This document shows positions 6,123 through 11,796 of a DNA stretch of 30,520 nt, piece after piece. Position numbers and translations under genes: made by a program. Origin of the DNA: a virus. Every line of letters starts with the position of its first letter. Positions within the stretch are counted from its first letter, which is position 1. The DNA is taken from positions 1-30,520 of the IMG/VR virus record IMGVR_UViG_3300025728_000024; one strand, 5' to 3'. Below the pieces are notes generated by a model that worked only from the letters and a program-made list of their open reading frames with translations, was not told the origin of the DNA and did no database searches.

Positions 6123-6817
6123 TGAGCATGATCAAACGATTCGAAGCCAATACTGCTGGGCGAGACTTCGCAGTTGGCGATATTCACGGTCACTTCACCC
6201 GGCTGCAGGCTGCGCTTGATGCCATCGGCTTCGATCCTGCCGTGGATCGGCTGTTCAGCGTTGGTGACCTGGTTGATCGCGGTCCGGAATGCCGAGACGC
6301 GCTGGCGTGGCTGGATAAGCCATGGTTCAACGCGGTGCGCGGAAACCATGACGATTACGTCGTGCGCTTTGACACATGCGACGTGGAGAACTGGGTCTAC
6401 AACGGCGGGGCATGGTTCGCTGGCCTGAATCGCGACGAGCAGGAAGAGTTCCGCGTCCAGTTCGCCGAGCTGCCGATCGCCATCGAGGTCGAGACTGCCG
6501 ACGGCCTGGTTGGTCTGGTGCACGCTGACTGCCCGTTCCCATCCTGGCATGACCTGCAGTTCGAGCTTGCATGCGCAACTACACCGAAGCGCTTGAAGCT
6601 TGTACAGAACAGTTGCATGTGGTCGCGCTCACGGGTTGAGCAGGGAGACGTGTCGGGCGTGCTGGATATTCGTGCGATGGTGGTCGGCCATACACCGATG
6701 AGCGAGGTCGCGGTACTCGGCAACGTCTACCACATCGACACGGCTGGATGGATTCCAGGCCGCGGGCACTTCACGCTCCTGAATCTCCAAACTCTTGAGT
6801 GCGAGGCTTCGTCGTGA
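6122..6817 (+). CDS. NinI-like serine/threonine metallophosphatase
   Basis: A 231-residue metal-dependent phosphatase of the PPP family, the same type as lambda NinI (221 residues). All signature motifs are visible: GDIHGH at residues 19-24, GDLVDRG at 48-54, GNHDD at 74-78, a metal-ligand histidine in LVHADCP near 134, and GHTPM at 189-193. It removes phosphate from protein Ser/Thr, and in phages of this type also Tyr. I chose the ATG at 6122 because it overlaps the ninB stop and the conserved part begins soon after. The longer frame from 6032 would run through ninB. Confidence 0.92.
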   Translation: MSMIKRFEANTAGRDFAVGDIHGHFTRLQAALDAIGFDPAVDRLFSVGDLVDRGPECRDALAWLDKPWFNAVRGNHDDYVVRFDTCDVENWVYNGGAWFAGLNRDEQEEFRVQFAELPIAIEVETADGLVGLVHADCPFPSWHDLQFELACATTPKRLKLVQNSCMWSRSRVEQGDVSGVLDIRAMVVGHTPMSEVAVLGNVYHIDTAGWIPGRGHFTLLNLQTLECEASS

Positions 6818-7398
6818 GTCTGCAGGCCAAGACGCCGCGCCCGAAGAAATGCCGGGTCGAGTCCTGCAGAACCTTATTCGTCCCTGCTCGCATGGGCCAG
6901 GCGGTGTGCTCGCCGGCCTGCGCGATCATTGATGCGCCGAAGAATCAGGATAGGGCGAGAAAGGCGATTCAGCAGGAGGACCGCAAGAGCCTGAGAGCGG
7001 CCAAGGAGCGCGTAAAGACCAAAGGGCGGTACGTGAGCGAGGCTCAGACAGCGTTTAACGCCTGGGTGCGGGCCAGGGACGCCGGACTGCCGTGCATCTC
7101 CTGCGGGACCACGGCAGATGTTCAATACGCGGCCGGCCATTTCAGATCAGCTGGCGGGCACCCAGAGCTGCGCTTTGAACCGCTGAACGTCCACCTGCAG
7201 TGCAATCGCAACTGCAACATGGCCAAGTCCGGCAACCTCGGGCCTTACCGGTTCGAGCTGATAAAGCGCATCGGCCAGGACAAGGTTGACTGGTTAGAAG
7301 GCCCGCATGAGCCAAAGCGCTACACCATCGAAGACCTGAAAGCCATCACAGCCGAATACCGCGCCAAAACCCGCGAACTCAAGAGGCAAGCCACATGA
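6814..7398 (+). CDS. ninG: NinG recombination protein
   Basis: A 194-residue protein of the NinG/Rap family, which acts in phage recombination at Holliday junctions or branched DNA. It has an N-terminal zinc-binding pattern C13-x4-C18-x13-C32-x3-C36. A charged helical region follows, and then a C-terminal treble-clef nuclease-like part with CISCGT, AGHFRSAGGHPELRF and VHLQCNRNCNM. The GTG at 6814 overlaps the phosphatase stop as GTGA and has GCGAGG upstream; another GTG at 6799 is possible. It is the last recognisable nin gene before the noncoding block. Confidence 0.9.
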   Translation: MSLQAKTPRPKKCRVESCRTLFVPARMGQAVCSPACAIIDAPKNQDRARKAIQQEDRKSLRAAKERVKTKGRYVSEAQTAFNAWVRARDAGLPCISCGTTADVQYAAGHFRSAGGHPELRFEPLNVHLQCNRNCNMAKSGNLGPYRFELIKRIGQDKVDWLEGPHEPKRYTIEDLKAITAEYRAKTRELKRQAT

Positions 7399-7505
7399 TC
7401 ATTCACTTGTACGTCGGATTAATGCTTGTGCTCTGCGGAGGATGCCTTGAGGGTTGCCGCCGCCTGATTCGCCGGGACCGGCTTGCGCGAGGTGTGAGGC
7501 CATGA
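7395..7505 (+). CDS. Very small putative membrane protein
   Basis: A 36-residue gene that overlaps the ninG stop as ATGA and the next gene as ATGA. Residues 1-18 (MIIHLYVGLMLVLCGGCL) are hydrophobic and could span the membrane or be a lipoprotein signal; the rest is strongly basic. The double overlap supports translation, but the size is at the limit of what can be trusted. Function is unknown. Confidence 0.45.
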   Translation: MIIHLYVGLMLVLCGGCLEGCRRLIRRDRLARGVRP

Positions 7506-7675
7506 AGTGCGAAGACATGCAGCGTAAATTTAACGGACACATAAAGTCGGCGACAGAGCATGAGCTTTGGAATCTATGGGTGGCCAGGGATGAGGATTAC
7601 CGCTTGGTAAGGACGATTGCGCTGCTCGGGTGGGCTCTGGCGCTGACTGGCCCTATAGTTATGATGTTCGGATAA
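7502..7675 (+). CDS. Small C-terminally anchored membrane protein
   Basis: A 57-residue protein with a charged N-terminal two-thirds (HELWNLWVARDEDYRLV) and a C-terminal membrane segment (TIALLGWALALTGPIVMMFG), suggesting a tail-anchored topology. It starts with ATGA overlap on the 36-residue gene. It is the last gene before a long stretch without protein genes. No family recognised. Confidence 0.55.
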   Translation: MKCEDMQRKFNGHIKSATEHELWNLWVARDEDYRLVRTIALLGWALALTGPIVMMFG

Positions 7676-7691
7676 AGGTTCTGAAAAGGGC

Positions 7692-7721
7692 TTCACAGAG
7701 TTAAGTTGGTTGTTCTATACT
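7692..7721 (+). promoter_or_regulatory. Promoter for tRNA and structured RNA
   Basis: TTCACA at 7692-7697 and TATACT at 7716-7721 with 18 bases between them make a good sigma-70 promoter. Transcription would start about 3-5 bases before the tRNA-like sequence at 7731. It is the best promoter match I saw in the window. Confidence 0.6.
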
Positions 7722-7730
7722 GGATCAGTC

Positions 7731-7807
7731 GCCGATGTAGCTCAGTCAGGTAGAGCAACCGCTTCATACGCGGAAGGTCCTCGGTTCAAATCCCTGTATC
7801 GGCACCA
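7731..7807 (+). tRNA. tRNA-Met-like gene, anticodon CAT, CCA encoded
   Basis: A cloverleaf can be drawn. The acceptor stem is GCCGATG with TATCGGC, including one G-T pair. The D stem is GCTC/GAGC. The anticodon stem is CCGC/GCGG with loop TTCATAC. The T loop is TTCAAAT, and ACCA is encoded at the 3' end. CAT could mean elongator Met, initiator Met, or Ile if the C is modified to lysidine. The T stem (CTCGG with CCCTG) has two mismatches out of five, which is unusual, so function is not certain. It directly precedes the structured noncoding region and shares its promoter. Confidence 0.72.
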
Positions 7808-8298
7808 GACAACCAACGCCAGCGACGCGGAGAACAGCTTCCGCCAGCCCGCATCACGCGGAAACCATCGTCTACATCGGCAAGACATCTGAAGCAGGGT
7901 TGATCACCTGCCATTGAAATGCTGGGAGCGGATCGTTGGATTGACGTGAAGCACCACAAGCGCCCGGTTTGCCCCGGAGATGTTTTGACCAATGCAGATG
8001 AAGCCCAGTAAGGGCCAATTACACATCGGTGCCAGGATACGGAAGCGGTGCATGTTGAAAGCCCGCAAGGTCATAACGCCTGGAAAGGGGGCGATTCGTC
8101 AGCCCCTGACATCTGCATCAACCACCAGCGACAATGCCAGCGCAGGACCTGAAATCCTGTTAGCTTCTGGTGGCAAGGACTGGGAGTTACCCGGTCGAGC
8201 GTTCGGTGCTATGAACCGACGGCGCGGGATGCGTCGAGAACTCTGTCCTGTTTTAAACCGATAAGCCTCTCGCAGAAGCTCAAATCATCGGCGCAACA
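7808..8298 (+). ncRNA. Candidate large structured noncoding RNA
   Basis: About 490 bases between the tRNA-like gene and a strong terminator, with no credible coding frame. Helices seen: CCAACG 7813-7818 with CGTTGG 7934-7939; TTCCGC 7839-7844 with GCGGAA 7858-7863; GCAGG 7894-7898 with CCTGC 7907-7911; ATGCAGATG 7992-8000 with CATCTGCAT 8110-8118; AGGGG 8086-8090 with CCCCT 8103-8107; CCACCAG 8122-8128 with CTGGTGG 8167-8173 enclosing CAGGA/TCCTG; GACTGGG 8178-8184 with CCCGGTC 8190-8196; TCGGT 8203-8207 with ACCGA 8215-8219; and a mismatch-containing hairpin 8264-8280. Known large phage RNAs such as GOLLD and ROOL also lie beside tRNAs; membership in those families is not shown here. Confidence 0.6.
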
Positions 8299-8330
8299 AA
8301 AAAGCCCCGGCCTAAAAATCGGGGCTTTTT
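8299..8330 (+). terminator. Rho-independent terminator
   Basis: AAAAAGCCCCG at 8299-8309 pairs perfectly with CGGGGCTTTTT at 8320-8330 around a 10-base loop, giving a GC-rich stem followed by a T run. It closes the tRNA/noncoding RNA unit and insulates it from the lysis genes, unless antitermination occurs. The A-rich left arm could also make it work on the minus strand. Confidence 0.9.
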
Positions 8331-8352
8331 CATGCCCGTCAATCTGCTAAGT

Positions 8353-8392
8353 GTCATATTGACATGACGAACGAATCCAGAGCGCATACAAT
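8353..8392 (+). promoter_or_regulatory. Possible promoter and operator before lysis genes
   Basis: TACAAT at 8387-8392 could be a -10 box. TGACGA at 8365-8370 is 16 bases upstream, and a perfect TTGACA at 8359-8364 is 22 bases upstream, too far for normal use. An inverted repeat GTCAT 8353-8357 / ATGAC 8364-8368 overlaps this -35 area and might be an operator. Both are weak, sequence-only proposals. If used, transcription would enter the lysis and late operon. Confidence 0.35.
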
Positions 8393-8422
8393 CAACCAAC
8401 ACGCAAATGCGAAGGGTCGAGA

Positions 8423-8686
8423 ATGAAACCGTCTACCGCTTGGAGTTGTCTGGCTTTCTCGCTGGCCCTGGCCAGTTACTCGATGAATCGGGACATCAGC
8501 GCGAACGTGTTCCTGGCTTGCGTGTTTATTATCCAGGGCCTAAAAAGAACCGAAGGAACGCGCAACGAACGCCGATCGTCAATGCTAGCCATCGCCATGA
8601 GCGTCGGCATTACGATCTTTGCAGTGTCTGGGCTGTCTGGCTGCACAGAACAAAGCGCCCCCCAACACTTCCGCTACAAACACTAA
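8423..8686 (+). CDS. Small membrane protein of the lysis region, internal lipobox
   Basis: An 87-residue protein with hydrophobic stretches at residues 5-20 and 28-40, a basic linker (KRTEGTRNERR), and a third stretch at 54-70. The last ends in LSGC at 71-74, a good lipobox. An internal ATG (codon 54, base 8582) would give a 34-residue lipoprotein precursor, like a tiny outer-membrane spanin (Rz1). Whether the whole protein or the short product matters cannot be decided from sequence. It heads the lysis region, 92 bases after the terminator. Not a recognised family. Confidence 0.55.
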   Translation: MKPSTAWSCLAFSLALASYSMNRDISANVFLACVFIIQGLKRTEGTRNERRSSMLAIAMSVGITIFAVSGLSGCTEQSAPQHFRYKH

Positions 8687-8696
8687 GGGACTGAAT

Positions 8697-9077
8697 ATGG
8701 CCGATGTCGCCACCCCGGCAGCCTGTACCATTGTCGGATTCGCCGGGGTTGCTGTGGCAAGCTGTATGCCTCAGATCGACCTGAATGCGGTTGTGTGCTC
8801 ATTCGTGGGCGCGCTGATCTTTGTCCTGTGGGCCAAGGAACTGAGTACGCCGCAGCGGGTCGGATACTTGCTAGCTGGATGGGTTGGCGGGTACTACGCC
8901 GCGGCTGAAGTGCTTGCCCAGGCCTGGACCAAAACCAGCGGCATCGCAGCGTTCGGATGCAGCCTGATCACCGTCCTGGTTAGCATCAGCGTCCTTGAAA
9001 CTTTCAGCACCGGGAAACTCCCGAAGTGGCTCACAGAACTACCCGCCGCTATCGGAAAGCTCCGGAGAGGTGAATGA
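8697..9077 (+). CDS. Putative holin
   Basis: A 126-residue protein with membrane segments near residues 10-24, 30-46, 55-74 and 84-101, and a basic end (KLPKW...KLRRGE). Size, position and topology fit a phage holin, which forms lesions in the inner membrane to release endolysin at a set time. I chose the ATG at 8697 because TAAGGGA lies just upstream; the longer frame starting at 8619 overlaps the preceding gene. It is coupled to the next membrane gene by ATGATG. Exact holin family not established. Confidence 0.6.
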   Translation: MADVATPAACTIVGFAGVAVASCMPQIDLNAVVCSFVGALIFVLWAKELSTPQRVGYLLAGWVGGYYAAAEVLAQAWTKTSGIAAFGCSLITVLVSISVLETFSTGKLPKWLTELPAAIGKLRRGE

Positions 9078-9391
9078 TGAGCCTTTCTCATGCCCATACG
9101 CTGCTGTACGCCATGTTGTGCGGCAGCCTTTGCTTTGTTGTGGCGTTCATGTACCAACGCAATGGCGCCAAGTACAAGCTGTTCCCGAGCGTCACGGCCT
9201 TCTGCATTGCCGCAGTGGCCGGCGCGGAGTGGATCGAAGTCATGGGGTCCATCATCCTGTATAAGCAATGGCCCTCAATATCCCCGGTCGTCACCATCTT
9301 TTTATCCCTGTTGCTGATCCTGGCTGTCAAAGAGCGCGGCAATGTCGCCCGCATCATTGACCGGCTACTGTTCGTGCGCGCCACAAACTGA
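9074..9391 (+). CDS. Putative second holin or antiholin
   Basis: A 105-residue protein with three likely membrane segments (about 9-26, 38-62, 70-86) and a basic C-terminus (KERGNVARIIDRLLFVRATN), resembling the small three-segment putative holins of gammaproteobacterial phages. It overlaps the previous putative holin by four bases, so the two are probably made together. One could be a holin and the other an antiholin, but sequence does not say which. ATG codons at 9074 and 9077 are both possible starts. Confidence 0.6.
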   Translation: MMSLSHAHTLLYAMLCGSLCFVVAFMYQRNGAKYKLFPSVTAFCIAAVAGAEWIEVMGSIILYKQWPSISPVVTIFLSLLLILAVKERGNVARIIDRLLFVRATN

Positions 9392-9442
9392 GACGAATCG
9401 GTTTCGTGGTGCGAAAAACCAACCCTTGGCGGAGTTATGTTT

Positions 9443-9766
9443 ATGAAACGTTTTGCAGCAGCAGCATTGATTGTCGCAGCCTGGTGTCAGCCGGTAATGG
9501 CCGGCAAGATCCCAGACAACATCCACCACCAGCCCGAGAAGTTCTGCCTGATCGTCGGCGCGATGTCCAACATCATCATGGCGCGGCGCAACCTCGGCGA
9601 GCCCATCGAATACCTGTACGAAGAAGCCAGCCAGCTTGAACAGAAGCAGCTTCGCACCTACATGCTCGAAACCGTCACCATGACCACCTGGTATCCACCG
9701 CAAACCAACGCAAGATGGTTCAGTCAGTGGAACTACAACCGGTGCATGGAAGCGATGAAGGATTGA
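9443..9766 (+). CDS. Exported protein of the lysis region
   Basis: A 107-residue protein with a clear signal peptide (MKRFAAAALIVAAWCQPVMA, cleavage before GKIP). The mature part is about 87 residues with two cysteines (FCLIVG and NRCMEAM) that may form a disulfide in the periplasm. ATG codons at 9437 and 9443 are both present; 9443 is better spaced from GGAG at 9431-9434. It is not an endolysin by any motif I can see. Position between the holins and terminase suggests a lysis or superinfection role, which is inference only. Confidence 0.65.
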   Translation: MKRFAAAALIVAAWCQPVMAGKIPDNIHHQPEKFCLIVGAMSNIIMARRNLGEPIEYLYEEASQLEQKQLRTYMLETVTMTTWYPPQTNARWFSQWNYNRCMEAMKD

Positions 9767-9785
9767 CTATAAGGCGTAGTAAGCA

Positions 9786-10421
9786 ATGACCGAGGCAAAG
9801 AAGGCTCCAGACTGGGAGCGGATCGAACAGCTGTACCGGGCTGGCGTGCTGTCTCTTCGCGAGATCGCAGTTGCCTGCCCAGGCTCCAACCATGTCGCCA
9901 TCGCTAGGCGAGCAAAGAAGTTTGGGTGGGTGCAAGACCTGTCCGGCAAGATCAAGGCAAGGGCAGAAGACCTTGTAACAAGGCACTCTGTTACAGAAGA
10001 CGTAACAGCAAAGCGTGCTGTTACAGATCGCCTCGTCATTGAGTCGAATGCTCAGGCCATTGCTGATGTTCGTCTGTCCCATCGGGGCGACATTGCCAGA
10101 GGCCGCCGCCTCACCAATAAGCTGCTGGATGAACTGGAAGGGCTGACCGATAACCGTGACCTGTTTGAAGAGTTGGGCGAGCTGATGCGCAACCCTGACG
10201 ACAACGGACAGGACAAGCGCAACGACCTGTACCAGAAGGTGATCGATCTTCCGGCCCGCACCAAGACCATGAAGGAGTTGGCCGAGACGCTGAAGACACT
10301 GGTCGGCCTTGAGCGCCAGGCGTACGACATTGTTGCCGATCCGACTGGAGGCGATAGCGCAGGAACACCAATGGGGATGGGCGACTTCTATGCAGATGTT
10401 GCAGCAAAGACCGACGCTTAA
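9786..10421 (+). CDS. Terminase small subunit
   Basis: A 211-residue protein with an N-terminal DNA-binding part resembling a helix-turn-helix (IEQLYRAGVLSLREIAVAC and IARRAKKFGWVQDL). A helical middle (RRLTNKLLDELEGL) and an end LKTLVGLERQAYDI with a flexible tail follow. This is the usual layout of small terminases paired with PBSX-type large terminases: they bind the packaging site and regulate the motor. It is followed, with a 32-base overlap, by the large subunit. Confidence 0.85.
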   Translation: MTEAKKAPDWERIEQLYRAGVLSLREIAVACPGSNHVAIARRAKKFGWVQDLSGKIKARAEDLVTRHSVTEDVTAKRAVTDRLVIESNAQAIADVRLSHRGDIARGRRLTNKLLDELEGLTDNRDLFEELGELMRNPDDNGQDKRNDLYQKVIDLPARTKTMKELAETLKTLVGLERQAYDIVADPTGGDSAGTPMGMGDFYADVAAKTDA

Positions 10422-11796
10422 TCCGAACCTGCGAGATTTCTGGGAGACGCCGTCGCGGAACAAGATCCTGCACGGCGGCCGGTCCTCTTCGAAGTCATGG
10501 GACGCGGCCGGCCATGCCATTCGCCTGGCTGACAACTACAAGCTCAAGTTCCTCTGTGTGCGCCAGATCCAAAACAAGATCGAGGAATCGGTCTATGCGC
10601 TGCTCAAGATCCAAATCGATCGGTTCGGCCTTCGCCATCGCTTCCGCATCCTGGAGAACAAGATCATCCACAAGGTGACGGGTGCCGAGTTCATCTTCTA
10701 TGGCCTGTGGCGTCACACCGAAGAGATCAAGTCAGTCGAGAGCGTGGACATCCTGTGGTCAGAGGAAAGCCATGGCCTCACCGCAAGTCAGTGGGAGATC
10801 CTGGAGCCGACGATCCGGAAGGACAACTCCGAGTGCTGGCTGCTGTTCAACGCCAAGCTTGTGAGCGACTTCGTGTGGCGAAACTTCGTGGTCAACAAGC
10901 CGCCTGACACTATCGTTCGCCAGATCAACTACACGGACAATCCGTTCCTGAGTAAAACGATCCTGAAGGTTATCGAGGCGCACCGCGTCCGCAGCCCTGA
11001 GACGTTTGACCATGTGTACCTTGGTAAGCCGCGGGCGGATGACGATAGTTCGGTGATCAAGGCGTCGTGGGTCGAAGCGGCTATTGATGCTCACCTTCTG
11101 ATCCCTGGCCTTGAGGATGGTCGCGCAACGCTTGGTTATGACGTTGCCGATGGAGGCGAAGACTTGTGCGCCACCATCCTTCGGGTTGGGTCGGTAGCCA
11201 GGGAAACAGATGAGTGGCAAGGAGAAGAAGACAAGATTCTACAGTCCTGCACTCGCGCCTATCACAGCGCGCAGAAGGCCGGCGCTCATATTATTTATGA
11301 CTCGGTCGGCGTTGGGTCGCACTCAGGGTCAAAGTTCAATGAGCTGAATAAAGGCTTCCCGAACAACCGGGTCACGCACGATGGCTTCAACGCTGGCGGC
11401 AAGGTGATGCGCCCCGAGGCGATCTATGGCCAGACCAAGATCAAGAACAAGGATTTCTTCAGCAACATCAAGGCGCAGATGTGGTGGCAAGTAGCCGACC
11501 GGTTCCGGCTGACATACCAAGTCGTTCAGTCGATCAAGAACGGGACGGTTCCGCCGACTTTCAAGATTGAGGACCTAATTAGCATCGACAGCACGATCCA
11601 GCATTTGGAGAAGCTCAAGATGGAGCTGTCTATCCCGCTCCGGGACTTCGACACCAATGGTCGAGTGAAAGTGGAAAGCAAGGCCGATCTTAAAAAGCGC
11701 GAAGTGCCTTCCCCTAACTTGGCCGACGCCTTCATAATGGCCTACGCTCCGATACGGCGCGGCCTGAACATTAACGTAGAGAACCAATCAAGATGA
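10390..11796 (+). CDS. Terminase large subunit
   Basis: A 468-residue packaging motor of the PBSX/XtmB type. The N-terminal ATPase has the Walker A-like loop HGGRSSSKS near residues 28-36 and a Walker B-like stretch VDILWSEE near 120. The C-terminal nuclease begins around residue 250 with TLGYDVADGGEDLCA, and a later acidic residue is in NLADAFIMAYAP. It cuts and translocates DNA into the head. I chose the ATG at 10390 inside the end of the small subunit gene; 10396 is an alternative, and the longer frame from 10309 would add non-conserved residues. Confidence 0.93.
   Translation: MQMLQQRPTLNPNLRDFWETPSRNKILHGGRSSSKSWDAAGHAIRLADNYKLKFLCVRQIQNKIEESVYALLKIQIDRFGLRHRFRILENKIIHKVTGAEFIFYGLWRHTEEIKSVESVDILWSEESHGLTASQWEILEPTIRKDNSECWLLFNAKLVSDFVWRNFVVNKPPDTIVRQINYTDNPFLSKTILKVIEAHRVRSPETFDHVYLGKPRADDDSSVIKASWVEAAIDAHLLIPGLEDGRATLGYDVADGGEDLCATILRVGSVARETDEWQGEEDKILQSCTRAYHSAQKAGAHIIYDSVGVGSHSGSKFNELNKGFPNNRVTHDGFNAGGKVMRPEAIYGQTKIKNKDFFSNIKAQMWWQVADRFRLTYQVVQSIKNGTVPPTFKIEDLISIDSTIQHLEKLKMELSIPLRDFDTNGRVKVESKADLKKREVPSPNLADAFIMAYAPIRRGLNINVENQSR

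Noticed and set aside
7731-7807. The tRNA-like gene as a prophage attachment site
   Set aside because: No integrase gene, no second copy of the tRNA end and no host flank are in the window. The short similarity near 8280-8295 is better explained as a pairing partner.
8143-8196. A second tRNA (Ser-like) around the CAGGA-CCTGAAA-TCCTG hairpin
   Set aside because: The 7-base loop looks like an anticodon loop and an outer 7-bp stem is present, but no D arm, T arm or TTC loop fits between them.
7992-8264. A 90-residue plus-strand frame inside the noncoding block
   Set aside because: It is very basic and low in normal protein character, its nearest GGAG is 12 bases away from the ATG, and it lies across several strong helices including the 9-bp long-range pair that begins at its own start codon. 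I treat it as chance.
7731-8298. The tRNA-like gene plus downstream block as a tmRNA
   Set aside because: The 5' acceptor strand has a far 3' complement, but the 3' end lacks a T-arm and CCA, the tRNA is already complete with its own anticodon, and no tag reading frame with resume signal was found.
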